Positions 1 to 6,673 are shown, counted from the first letter of the stretch. The stretch is 7,555 nt of DNA from Deltaproteobacteria bacterium (GCA_030596405.1 JAUVKB010000106.1:1-7555); one strand, 5' to 3'. Translations and numbers: made by a program. Notes: a model not told the origin generated them from the sequence alone.

Positions 1-237
1 ATAAGAGACCGAAGCTCCCATAAGGATAAAGACCAGGCTAAACCCCAGAACAAATGCAATAGTTGAAATAAAGACTTTTTTTCTTATAATTGAATCACAA
101 TTTTCAGTCAGTTCCTCTAAAGAGAAACCTGTAATAAACGTAAAATACGCAGGTAAAAGCGGCAATACGCAGGGAGAAAAAAAAGAGAGGAGTCCTGCTA
201 ATAAGGCAGCGGGGTATGGTATTGTCTCTGTGAACAT
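1..237 (-). CDS. CcdA/DsbD-type cytochrome c biogenesis membrane protein (N-terminal part)
   Basis: Reading the minus strand from an ATG at 237 gives 79 codons open to the window edge, so only the N-terminus is present. It begins MFTETIPYPAALLAGLLSFF, then SPCVLPLLPAYFTFITGF. The FxSPCxLPLxPxY segment (Cys at residue 22) is the first-transmembrane-helix hallmark of the CcdA / DsbD beta-domain family, which passes electrons from cytoplasmic thioredoxin across the membrane to periplasmic thiol-disulfide partners, for example during cytochrome c maturation. A second hydrophobic segment (about residues 57-79) follows a polar stretch, as in the family. A GAGGAAG ribosome site lies at 242-248 on this strand, a few bases before the ATG. 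It is 44 bases downstream of proC on the same strand, so probably in the same transcript. Full-length CcdA (about 230 residues) and full DsbD cannot be told apart from the fragment, although starting directly with the membrane domain favours a CcdA-like protein. Confidence 0.85.
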   Translation of the reverse strand, partial: MFTETIPYPAALLAGLLSFFSPCVLPLLPAYFTFITGFSLEELTENCDSIIRKKVFISTIAFVLGFSLVFILMGASVSY

Positions 238-281
238 ATATCTTCCTCAATTAAAAAACATAATCTGTAACATATGGATAT

Positions 282-1133
282 TTATGAGCTGAGTTCCTTT
301 GAACGTCTGGCAGCGGCGGCTATTGCTTTGATTATACTTTCTTTAACCCTGTGGGAGGTCATGACCATAAAAGCCGCTTCGGTTGTGCCGCCAGGCGACG
401 TTACTTTTTTACGCAGGCGCTCGGGAGATTCGTTTTGTTCCGTCATTAGCTTAATTGAACCGCTTAGAGTTGAAAGCGTCAAAGTTGCAGCGTCCTCCCG
501 GTTAAGGCCGACCGCGATGCCTCCTTCTACCATTGCTTCAACCAGATAAAACACGTATGCAGGGCCGGAACCGGAAAGAGCGGTAACACCATCAAGGTCT
601 TCTTCATTAAATTCTATTACCTTTCCCATGGCCTCTAAAATTTTTCTGGCGGTTTTTATGTCTTCCGCACCAGCGAATTTGTTCGAACTCATGCCTGATA
701 TACCGGCTAAAACAAGGGCGGGCGTGTTCGGCATAACCCGTATTATCGGCAGCTTTTCTGCAGAAATTTTATCAAGGGGCGCATAGAGCAAATTTTCAAT
801 TTTGCTGATGGGAATTCCCGCCGCGATAGAAATAACTAGCTTTCGGTTCGGAACCTTGAAATTTTTTTGCGCCGCAATTTGCGAGAGCATTTGATCGATC
901 TGTTGAGGCTTAACGGCAAGCAACACGATATCAGATTGTGAAAAAAGCATGAAATTATCTTTCATGGTTTTAACGCCGTATTTTTTCCCCAGAACATGAA
1001 GCCGTGCATCACTGATATCGCTAACGCAAATCATTGAGGAATCAAAAATACCGGCTTTGATTATCGCCCCTACAATAGCTTCTCCCATATTGCCCACGCC
1101 GATAAAACCGATTTTTAACTTAAGTTTCGCCAT
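282..1133 (-). CDS. proC: Pyrroline-5-carboxylate reductase
   Basis: This is a complete 283-residue cytoplasmic enzyme, normal for the family (about 270-280). It reduces 1-pyrroline-5-carboxylate to L-proline with NAD(P)H, the last step of proline synthesis. The N-terminal Rossmann fold shows GVGNMG at residues 12-17. AVKPQQ (73-78) and VMPNTPA (133-139) are the usual cofactor and active-site segments. The C-terminal dimerisation and substrate domain carries ALSGSGPAYVF (185-195) and TSPGGTT (245-251), which together form the P5CR signature region. The ATG at 1133 is preceded, on the minus strand, by AAAGG with an 8-base spacer. The next upstream ATG (1140) runs straight into a stop, so this start is secure. 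It is divergent from yggT, whereas in many bacteria proC and yggT run in the same direction, so an inversion or rearrangement may separate them here. No missing key residue is seen. Confidence 0.97.
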   Translation of the reverse strand: MAKLKLKIGFIGVGNMGEAIVGAIIKAGIFDSSMICVSDISDARLHVLGKKYGVKTMKDNFMLFSQSDIVLLAVKPQQIDQMLSQIAAQKNFKVPNRKLVISIAAGIPISKIENLLYAPLDKISAEKLPIIRVMPNTPALVLAGISGMSSNKFAGAEDIKTARKILEAMGKVIEFNEEDLDGVTALSGSGPAYVFYLVEAMVEGGIAVGLNREDAATLTLSTLSGSIKLMTEQNESPERLRKKVTSPGGTTEAAFMVMTSHRVKESIIKAIAAAARRSKELSS

Positions 1134-1174
1134 ATTACATGCCTTTGTTGTTTTTTTATAACAGGTTGCATGTT

Positions 1175-1202
1175 TTTATCGTTTGTAAGATTGCTATGTC
1201 AA
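1175..1202 (-). promoter_or_regulatory. Predicted sigma70-type promoter for proC
   Basis: On the minus strand a perfect -35 hexamer TTGACA (1202-1197) is followed after 16 bases by GATAAA (1180-1175, four of six matches to TATAAT). Transcription would start near 1168, leaving a leader of about 35 bases before the proC ATG. This comes from consensus matching only. Confidence 0.5.
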
Positions 1203-1229
1203 TGATTTTGCGTAAAATATCTTGACTTA

Positions 1230-1258
1230 TAAACAAGAATATATCATTAGTTTATAAA
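1230..1258 (+). promoter_or_regulatory. Possible promoter for the yggT-divIVA-pilT operon
   Basis: TAAACA (1230-1235, four of six matches to the -35 consensus) and TATAAA (1253-1258, five of six to the -10 consensus) are 17 bases apart, with the yggT ribosome site 13 bases further on. It would lie back to back with the proC promoter in the 152-base divergent gap. The -35 match is weak and the DNA is AT-rich, so chance matches are likely. A better -35 word, TTGACT (1222-1227), has no good -10 at proper spacing. Confidence 0.35.
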
Positions 1259-1285
1259 ATATATAAATACGAGGGTGTTATCTGT

Positions 1286-1585
1286 ATGTTTATACTCGGC
1301 TATTTTTTAATGGCTGTTGCTAAAGTGTTTGACATTGTACTGCTTTGTTTTATGTGGGTAGTAATAGCGCGGGCAGTGTTATCCTGGGTGAACCCCGATC
1401 CATACAATCCTATAGTCCGTTTTATCCATAACGTCACAGAACCGGTTCTGTACCATATACGCATAAGAATTCCTGTCAGTTTTGGTGGTATTGATTTTTC
1501 TCCAATAGTGGTTTTCCTTGGGATTATTTTTTTAAGGGCATTTGTTGTAAGCAGCCTTCACAGGCTGGCCGTCTCTTTATTATAA
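1286..1585 (+). CDS. yggT: YggT family integral membrane protein
   Basis: This is a 99-residue membrane protein with two hydrophobic segments (about residues 3-32 and 71-90) joined by the characteristic loop SWVNPDPYNPIVRFIHNVTE (33-52), which is the diagnostic YggT motif. The single-repeat length of about 95-100 residues is common in bacteria outside the gammaproteobacteria. The family's molecular role is poorly defined. Relatives are linked to osmotic stress and, in Gram-positive bacteria and plastids (YlmG), to division and nucleoid organisation. A GAGGGTG ribosome site at 1271-1277 is 8 bases before the ATG. divIVA follows 30 bases downstream. The yggT-divIVA pairing is conserved in many bacteria and supports a role in cell-envelope growth or division. 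It is the first gene of the plus-strand operon. Confidence 0.92.
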   Translation: MFILGYFLMAVAKVFDIVLLCFMWVVIARAVLSWVNPDPYNPIVRFIHNVTEPVLYHIRIRIPVSFGGIDFSPIVVFLGIIFLRAFVVSSLHRLAVSLL

Positions 1586-1615
1586 TAAATTATGTAAAGC
1601 AGGAGATATAGTGCC

Positions 1616-2119
1616 ATGAAAATTACCCCCCTTGATATTCAACAACAGCAATTTAATGTAAAATTCAGAGGATTTGACGTCAGAGAAGTCGATGCATTCC
1701 TCGAACAGATGGCGGATGCCTTTTCAGCCTTGCAGCGTGATAATGAGAGTTTGCGGGAGGAGATTCAAAGGCTCATTCTGGAAAGCCAGGGTTACAAAGA
1801 GCGTGAAGATACATTCAAACGAGCAATGCTTAATTCCCAGAAAGTTCTGGAAGAGATGAAGGCCAATGCCCGGAAGACGGCTGAATTAATTGTTGCCGAC
1901 TCGGAAATTAAAGCGGAAAAAATTTTAAACAGAGCACATAACCGGCTGTCTCAGCTACATGAAGATATAGCTGAACTGAAACGGCAGCGCATGCAGATCG
2001 AGATTCAGATACGCTCAACCCTTGAGGCCCATACTAAACTTCTTGAAATAGGAAAAGAGGGTATGGCGGCAATGGATGAAGATGATTCAAAGGTAAAATT
2101 ATTAAACAAATCCGGATAA
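1616..2119 (+). CDS. divIVA: DivIVA domain-containing coiled-coil protein
   Basis: This 167-residue protein starts MKITPLDIQQQQFNVKFRGF and continues DVREVDAFLEQM. The F-x-x-x-x-x-GF/Y-x-x-x-x-V-D-x-F-L pattern (about residues 13-29) is the conserved N-terminal DivIVA domain that binds curved membrane at poles and septa. The rest (about 30-150) is predicted coiled coil, with many Glu/Lys/Arg/Gln and spaced Leu/Ile/Met, which would drive oligomer formation. The tail is short and acidic (DEDD, 154-157). AGGAGA at 1601-1606 is placed 9 bases before the ATG, and an upstream GTG at 1611 terminates at once. It lies between yggT and the pilT genes. Division or pole scaffolding is known for the family; recruitment of pilus motors to the pole is my inference. 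In Gram-negative bacteria the function of these short DivIVA proteins is largely untested. Confidence 0.9.
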   Translation: MKITPLDIQQQQFNVKFRGFDVREVDAFLEQMADAFSALQRDNESLREEIQRLILESQGYKEREDTFKRAMLNSQKVLEEMKANARKTAELIVADSEIKAEKILNRAHNRLSQLHEDIAELKRQRMQIEIQIRSTLEAHTKLLEIGKEGMAAMDEDDSKVKLLNKSG

Positions 2120-2150
2120 ATCAACGCACAGCTTAAATCAGGAGCAACTT

Positions 2151-3233
2151 ATGGCAAAAATAGACGCTTTTTTTAAATTAATGAATGAACAAGGCGCTTC
2201 AGATCTTCATCTTGTTTCCGGACAGCCTCCAGCCCTCAGAATACGGGGCGATATGGAAAGGATTAAATATAAGGTGCTTGAAAATGATGAACTGAAAGGG
2301 ATGCTCTATGAAATTGCGCCTGAAGATAAGGTCAAGGTATTCGAGGAGACCGGAGATATAGATTTTGGTTATGAAATCCCGGGACTTGCCAGATACCGGG
2401 CAAATTTTTTTATGCAAAAATATGGTGTGGCTGCGGTTTTCAGAGAGATTCCCGCTACAATAATGACCTCGGAACAGCTCGGTCTTCCGCCTGTAATATC
2501 GAAACTGGCTTCTCTTCCAAGGGGGCTTATTTTAGTTACAGGACCTACAGGGAGCGGTAAATCGACCACGCTTGCCGCGGTAGTTGATACGGCAAATCGT
2601 ACCCGCAAGGATCATATAATAACAGTTGAAGATCCTATTGAATTTGTCCACAAAAGTCAAAGCTGTATCGTTAATCACCGTGAGGTCGGTCTCCATACCA
2701 AATCATTCAGCGCCGCTTTGCGTGGCGCCCTGCGCGAGGATCCGGATATAATTCTGGTTGGCGAAATGCGAGACCTGGAGACAATATCTCTTGCTATAGA
2801 AGCTGCATCCACAGGTCACCTTGTCTTTGGAACGCTGCACACGTCAAGCGCGGCCAAAACCATTGATCGTGTTGTTGAGGTTTTTCCGGCAAATGAACAG
2901 GCTCAGATCCGTTCCACCCTCTCTGATGGGATCAGGGCTGTAATAGCGCAAGTTTTATTTAAAAGGATTGACAAGAAGGGGCGTTGCGCTGCGCTGGAGA
3001 TATTGATTGCAAATCCTGCCGTCAGAAACCTTATTAGAGAAGGGAAGACTCACCAGATTCCTTCAATGATTCAGACAGGAAAAAAATACGGAATGCAGCT
3101 TTTGGATGACGCTATTATGGAGTTATACAACAAGGGCTGGATAAGTGGCGACGATGCTTATTTGAAGGCAAATGATAAGTCAAGGTTCAGACCTATGCTG
3201 AAATCACCACCTTCTGATTTTACGGATGCTTAG
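2151..3233 (+). CDS. pilT: Type IV pilus retraction ATPase PilT
   Basis: This 360-residue secretion ATPase of the GspE/PilT superfamily works as a cytoplasmic hexamer at the base of the type IV pilus and powers pilin disassembly, hence twitching motility and DNA uptake. Its N-terminal PAS-like domain contains GASDLHLVSGQPP (15-27), typical of PilT. The C-terminal RecA-like domain shows Walker A GPTGSGKS (131-138), an Asp box TVEDPIE (158-164), Walker B ILVGEMRD with catalytic Glu205 (201-208) and a His box TGHLVFGTLHT (221-231). AVRNLIRE (290-297) matches the PilT-specific AIRNLIRE retraction motif, which separates PilT from the PilB and GspE assembly ATPases. AGGAG at 2140-2144 is 6 bases before the ATG. 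It is 31 bases downstream of divIVA. All catalytic motifs look intact, and the length is slightly above the usual 345-350 through a short C-terminal tail. Confidence 0.96.
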   Translation: MAKIDAFFKLMNEQGASDLHLVSGQPPALRIRGDMERIKYKVLENDELKGMLYEIAPEDKVKVFEETGDIDFGYEIPGLARYRANFFMQKYGVAAVFREIPATIMTSEQLGLPPVISKLASLPRGLILVTGPTGSGKSTTLAAVVDTANRTRKDHIITVEDPIEFVHKSQSCIVNHREVGLHTKSFSAALRGALREDPDIILVGEMRDLETISLAIEAASTGHLVFGTLHTSSAAKTIDRVVEVFPANEQAQIRSTLSDGIRAVIAQVLFKRIDKKGRCAALEILIANPAVRNLIREGKTHQIPSMIQTGKKYGMQLLDDAIMELYNKGWISGDDAYLKANDKSRFRPMLKSPPSDFTDA

Positions 3234-3300
3234 CCTGTGTATAAAATAGTTGAGTGGCCGGTAGTTGGGGTATTCTATTTTACAATTTAAGATAATATAT

Positions 3301-3304
3301 GAGG
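3301..3304 (+). promoter_or_regulatory. Ribosome binding site that decides the start of the second ATPase gene
   Basis: GAGG at 3301-3304 is 6 bases before the ATG at 3311. The alternative in-frame ATG at 3299 has only a weak AAGA upstream and would place GAGG inside the coding region, so 3311 is preferred. Confidence 0.55.
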
Positions 3305-3310
3305 CTTTCC

Positions 3311-4474
3311 ATGAAAAAACAGGAAATTGATCATATTCTGTCCCTGATGCTTGATTCTTACGATAATGTTTCCGATCTTAATATCACTGTGGGCAAACCT
3401 TTTCAGGTGGAGACTTCAGGACAGCTTGCAGAAGTTGACATCGATTCCTCATTCCGTGAACTTACGCCGTTTCAGACTGAAATTTTTGCCCTGAACCTTA
3501 TTAGCCAGAGGCGGCGCCTTACCGAGGATCTTTTGACAGAAGGCTCGTGTGATTTGTCCTATGAACTTCCAGGAAAGGCTCGTTTCAGGGTGAATGTTTT
3601 TTCCCAGCAGGGTAATTATTCGATTGTTCTGCGAAAACTCGAAACCAAAATTCCTACCTGCAAGGAACTTGCGCTACCCGAAGCATTCCTGAAGATGAGC
3701 CTGGAAAAAAATGGGATTATTCTGGTTACCGGCGCTACGGGAAGCGGGAAAACAACTTCTCTTGCCGCAATCTTAAACGAGATTAATGAGGACAGCTCCG
3801 TTCATATTATAACCCTTGAAGATCCTGTTGAATACCAGCATCCCCACAAAAAGTCCACCTTCAACCAGCGGGAGATGGGAAAAGATTTCGACATCTTTGC
3901 CAATGGTCTCAGGGCAGCCCTCCGTCAGGCACCCAAGGTAATCCTGGTGGGCGAGATGCGTGACAGAGAAACAGTTGAAATCGGCCTAAGCGCTGCGGAG
4001 ACAGGCCATCTGGTTATGAGTACTCTCCACACTGTTGATGCCGGTCAGACAATTAACCGTATACTCGGCATGTTCAGTACGGAGGAGGAAAATCAGATAC
4101 GTATCCGGCTTGCCGATACCGTCAGATGGATAGTATGTCAAAGACTTCTTCCCAAGATCGGCGGGGGACGGGTGGCGGCCTTTGAAATTATGGGAACCAA
4201 TCTTCGCGTTAAAGATACGATTTTACACGGAGAATCCGAAGGCAAAACTTTCTACGAAATAATACAGGCAGGCAAAACTTTCGGAATGATTACTTTTGAC
4301 GATTACATTATAGATTTGTACGAAAAGGGCTTTATTACCGAAGAGACAGCCATAACCTATGCCTCACGCAAAGGGATAGTCGGTCGTGGGATCGACTCGG
4401 TCAAGAGCCGTCGAGGTGAGGCCACTACGGATATTGAAAATCTCGAGGTGGATATGAATTACGGGACCACTTAG
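3311..4474 (+). CDS. pilU: Second PilT-family ATPase, PilU-like
   Basis: From the ATG at 3311 this is 387 residues; an in-frame ATG at 3299 would add four. It is a second PilT/PilU-type motor ATPase. The N-terminal domain has SDLNITVGKPF (21-31). The ATPase core has Walker A GATGSGKT (141-148), an Asp box TLEDPVE (168-174), Walker B ILVGEMRD (211-218) and a His box TGHLVMSTLHT (231-241). Unlike its neighbour, it has no AIRNLIRE motif; the equivalent region reads NLRVKDTILHGESE. The RQAPKVILVGE stretch and the extended C-terminal tail (about 350-387) resemble PilU (about 380 residues) more than PilT. PilU proteins are known to assist PilT-dependent retraction, and the adjacent pilT fits that role. 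The gap from pilT is 77 bases. Exact orthology to PilU is inference; it may equally be a lineage-specific second PilT. Confidence 0.88.
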   Translation: MKKQEIDHILSLMLDSYDNVSDLNITVGKPFQVETSGQLAEVDIDSSFRELTPFQTEIFALNLISQRRRLTEDLLTEGSCDLSYELPGKARFRVNVFSQQGNYSIVLRKLETKIPTCKELALPEAFLKMSLEKNGIILVTGATGSGKTTSLAAILNEINEDSSVHIITLEDPVEYQHPHKKSTFNQREMGKDFDIFANGLRAALRQAPKVILVGEMRDRETVEIGLSAAETGHLVMSTLHTVDAGQTINRILGMFSTEEENQIRIRLADTVRWIVCQRLLPKIGGGRVAAFEIMGTNLRVKDTILHGESEGKTFYEIIQAGKTFGMITFDDYIIDLYEKGFITEETAITYASRKGIVGRGIDSVKSRRGEATTDIENLEVDMNYGTT

Positions 4475-4501
4475 AATCCGACCAAATAAGAGGAGATTAA
4501 C

Positions 4502-5161
4502 ATGGATGTAGTATGCGATAAATGCCAGGTTAACTTTAAAATCCCGGACGAAAAAGTTCCAAGGGGCCGGGTTTTTTCTCTTGCCTGTCCTAAGTGCAAA
4601 AACAAAATATTTATCGATACACGGCCAGATACCAAAAGAGCAGGGTCCTCAACAGAAAAAACCGTAATCGATGAAATAGCCGCCAGCACATATGACGCTT
4701 CTGAAAAGCCTTTTGACTTTGTGGAAGAGGGTGTAGAGACAGCCCTGTTGTGTGAACCTGACCCGGATATACGGGCAAATATCAGAGCCTCTTTGGAAAA
4801 CATGGGATATCATACCACGGAAGCAAAATCACCCATAAAAGCCTTAAAGCAGATGCGTTTCCATATTTTTGATCTGATAGTGATCAGCGAGCTGTTCGGC
4901 ACCGATGATCCTGAGGAGAACAATGTTCTAAAGTATCTGGAAAGGCTTGTAATGGACACACGCCGCAAAATATTCGTTGTTCTTGTAACCGGTCGTTTCC
5001 GAACCATGGACAATATGATTGCCTTTAATAAGAGCGTTAACCTCGTTGTTAATCTAAAAAATATTGATGAAATAGAGAAAATCCTCAAGCGGGGTATTGC
5101 CGATAACAAGCTGTTCTATCGAACCTTTAGGGAATCGCTTGGCAAAACCGGCGGATTATAA
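4502..5161 (+). CDS. MJ0042-type zinc-ribbon protein with degenerate receiver domain
   Basis: This 219-residue cytoplasmic protein has two parts. Residues 1-40 form a zinc ribbon with Cys5-x2-Cys8 and Cys29-x2-Cys32 (VCDKCQVNFKIPDEKVP, then LACPKCKNKIFI), matching the MJ0042-type ribbon common at the N-terminus of deltaproteobacterial proteins. After a linker (41-79), residues about 80-200 resemble a CheY-like receiver: LLCEPDPDIRANI as strand 1 and FDLIVISELF as strand 3. In this alignment the phosphoacceptor Asp is Ser129 and the acidic pair is reduced to Glu85-Pro86, while Thr163 and Lys186 sit where the conserved Thr and Lys belong. It is therefore probably not phosphorylated and acts as a protein-binding module. 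There is no DNA-binding or enzymatic output domain. AGGAG at 4491-4495 is 6 bases before the ATG, 27 bases after the PilU-like gene. Translational proximity suggests a role with the pilus motors, but the actual function is unknown. Confidence 0.8.
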   Translation: MDVVCDKCQVNFKIPDEKVPRGRVFSLACPKCKNKIFIDTRPDTKRAGSSTEKTVIDEIAASTYDASEKPFDFVEEGVETALLCEPDPDIRANIRASLENMGYHTTEAKSPIKALKQMRFHIFDLIVISELFGTDDPEENNVLKYLERLVMDTRRKIFVVLVTGRFRTMDNMIAFNKSVNLVVNLKNIDEIEKILKRGIADNKLFYRTFRESLGKTGGL

Positions 5162-5180
5162 ACTTATAAGATTTAGACTT

Positions 5181-5240
5181 GATGCAGTTGAATTAAGAAA
5201 TCGGTTTATACGCGAGGTAAAATTTTTTCAATTTTACCTT
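5181..5240 (+). repeat. Direct repeat, copy 1 (left of the LysM gene)
   Basis: This segment aligns with 6401-6458. The core at 5187-5210 (24 bases, starting GTTGAATTAAG and ending CGGTTTATA) is identical in both. The flanks differ at a few bases plus a one-base T-run indel. Copy 1 begins 19 bases after the stop of the zinc-ribbon gene. Its right half contains a perfect hairpin: arms AGGTAAAATT (5215-5224) and AATTTTACCT (5230-5239) with loop TTTTC. The hairpin has no following T-run, so it is not a standard terminator. The nature of the element is unknown. Confidence 0.8.
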
Positions 5241-5367
5241 AAAGGTCGCCGTCTGGTAAAAGCTTTGGGGGATGATCTGTGACGGGGCAGGAAATTTTCA
5301 GGGAAAATGATTTTTTTGATAGATTCAATCAGCTTAAACAATAAGAAAAGAAAAAAAACGGGGTGCT

Positions 5368-6396
5368 ATGATGCTTTTCGTAAACAAAGTGGCGTCAATC
5401 AGGTGTTTGTGTATATTAACCGCAATTATTACTTTTTCATTTTGCCATCTTGCTGAGGCAAATGAAAACCCTGTTAAATACGAAGCAGGGTTTTACTACA
5501 CCGTTCAAAAGGGAGATACGCTCTGGGACCTTTCAAGGCGATTTTTTGATTCACCATGGCAATGGCCTGATCTTTGGCATGAAAATAGCCAGATTCCAAA
5601 TCCCCATTGGATTTACCCGGGAGAGCGGATACGTTTATTCCTCAAAGAAGGGAGGGGAAGTCTATCTGAAACGGATATAGTAAAAAGTGTTTTGCAAGAA
5701 AAAGAGATGGTTATCGAACGACCTTATTATTACTATCCGGCAATTGACAGCGTAGGGTTTATTAAAGAGATTCCCATAAGCCCCAGCGGGTTAATATTCA
5801 AGGCGATTGAAGATAAAGAAATTATAGGCACGGAAGACGTGATATATATCAAACCGGAAGGAAACAATGGCTTTGTGCCTGGAGATATGTACACAATTTA
5901 CAGGGTGATGGAGCCGGTAATTGACAAAAAAACAAAAGCGACTATCGGAACCCAATATTATATAACAGGTATAGTTGAAATCATAAAAAAAGAGCCGGAT
6001 TTTGCCTTAGGAAAGGTGGTTAAATTGTTCCGAACCGTTAAGATAGATGATTGTTTAATACCTTACAAACCGCGGTCACCCAAAATCACCCTGGTTGAGA
6101 GTAAAAAAGGGCTTAACGGAGAAATTATTATATCTGAGGAACATAGAAATATTATGGGAGATCATAATATAGCGTTTATAAACAAGGGGGAAAAAGACGG
6201 TATTAAGACAGGCCAGTGGTATGGCATATATTATCAGGAGCAGGAACAGATAAACGGAAAAGAGGTTTTTCTTACCCCGATTGAAATAGGCGGACTGCTT
6301 GTCCTGCATATCGAACAGACCACAGCTACTACCCTTATAATCAGATCTAAAAAAGATATCCATCCAGGAGCAACGGTATGTAGTTTGATCCAATAA
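5368..6396 (+). CDS. Exported LysM-domain protein
   Basis: This 342-residue protein has an N-terminal signal peptide: a basic start, a hydrophobic core at about residues 13-27, and a likely signal peptidase I site after AEA (29-31). No lipobox is visible. A LysM peptidoglycan-binding domain follows at about 43-91 (YYTVQKGDTLWDLSRRFF, then a Trp-rich insert with SPWQWPDLWHEN, ending IYPGERIRL). The remaining 250 residues appear to hold two related beta-rich units, GFVPGDMYTIYR..GIVEII (168-206) and DGIKTGQWYGIYY..IGGLLVLHI (277-315), each an 'xGx.xGxxYxIY' element followed by a valine/isoleucine-rich strand. These resemble the C-terminal domain of FlgT-type envelope proteins, by inference. Two ATGs are adjacent; with GGGGTG at 5360-5365 the second (5371) has the more normal 5-base spacing. 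It is the last gene of the operon and is probably periplasmic, attached to the cell wall. Confidence 0.85.
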   Translation: MMLFVNKVASIRCLCILTAIITFSFCHLAEANENPVKYEAGFYYTVQKGDTLWDLSRRFFDSPWQWPDLWHENSQIPNPHWIYPGERIRLFLKEGRGSLSETDIVKSVLQEKEMVIERPYYYYPAIDSVGFIKEIPISPSGLIFKAIEDKEIIGTEDVIYIKPEGNNGFVPGDMYTIYRVMEPVIDKKTKATIGTQYYITGIVEIIKKEPDFALGKVVKLFRTVKIDDCLIPYKPRSPKITLVESKKGLNGEIIISEEHRNIMGDHNIAFINKGEKDGIKTGQWYGIYYQEQEQINGKEVFLTPIEIGGLLVLHIEQTTATTLIIRSKKDIHPGATVCSLIQ

Positions 6397-6400
6397 CTAC

Positions 6401-6458
6401 AATGCCGTTGAATTAAGAAATCGGTTTATAAGCAACGTAAAATTTTTCAATTTTCCTT
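6401..6458 (+). repeat. Direct repeat, copy 2 (right of the LysM gene)
   Basis: This is the second copy of the element at 5181-5240, starting 4 bases after the LysM stop codon. The core 6407-6430 is identical to 5187-5210. Downstream, three substitutions within 6431-6436 and a one-base shorter T-run weaken the hairpin seen in copy 1 (GTAAAATT / AATTTTCC has an internal mismatch). Both copies can be read in the same frame as AVELRNRFI..VKFF, so a decayed coding origin is possible. Confidence 0.8.
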
Positions 6459-6657
6459 TGTGTTTACGATTAAGTTAACGGTATTGCCAATAACTATATT
6501 GTATATGTTAAAGGGGTAAGAATTTTTACCCTCTGCATAATCCAACTTAAATTCGGGTTAATTTTTTATGGGATTATCAATGTTCAAAAGCCTGAACCAT
6601 AATTTATTATTAAATATTAAGAAGTTAAAGTGTGAAGGGTAAAATATATACGATTGG

Positions 6658-6673
6658 GTTCAAAATTTTGAAC
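6658..6673. promoter_or_regulatory. Perfect 16-base palindrome, possible operator
   Basis: GTTCAAAATTTTGAAC is fully self-complementary. The ten bases ATGTTCAAAA, the complement of TTTTGAACAT at 6666-6675, recur at 6580-6589, where they form part of a second inverted pair GTTCA (6582-6586) / TGAAC (6593-6597). Repeated half-sites of this kind suit a dimeric DNA-binding protein, but no regulator is known from the window and chance is possible in AT-rich DNA. Confidence 0.35.

Noticed and set aside
274..549. Plus-strand open frame of 91 codons inside proC
   Set aside because: It is antisense to the conserved 3' end of proC, has no family resemblance, and its composition follows from the proC codons.
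1222..1247. TTGACT with TATCAT as a yggT promoter
   Set aside because: The spacing is only 14 bases; at 16-18 bases no hexamer has more than about three matches to the -10 consensus.
3242..3282. Inverted repeat TAAAATAG / CTATTTTA between pilT and the PilU-like gene
   Set aside because: The arms are 8 A/T-rich bases with a 25-base loop and no T-run, so chance is likely and a terminator inside this operon is not supported.
4471..5109. Minus-strand open frames opposite the zinc-ribbon/receiver gene
   Set aside because: They are low-complexity, Ser/Ile/Leu-rich antisense translations of a gene with clear domain structure and a good ribosome site.
5097..5282. 61-codon open frame running past the stop of the zinc-ribbon gene, with a GTG overlap into a further 21 codons (5279-5343)
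   Set aside because: Its only ATG lies inside the end of the zinc-ribbon gene with no ribosome site, and the remainder is mostly the direct repeat. It could be a decayed gene but cannot be supported.
6076..6393. 105-codon minus-strand open frame opposite the end of the LysM gene
   Set aside because: No start signal, no recognisable domain, and it is fully antisense to a coding region with a signal peptide and LysM domain.
5181..6458. Repeats as a CRISPR array or transposon ends
   Set aside because: There are only two copies 1.2 kb apart in direct orientation, with a non-transposase gene between them and no target duplication or inverted ends visible.
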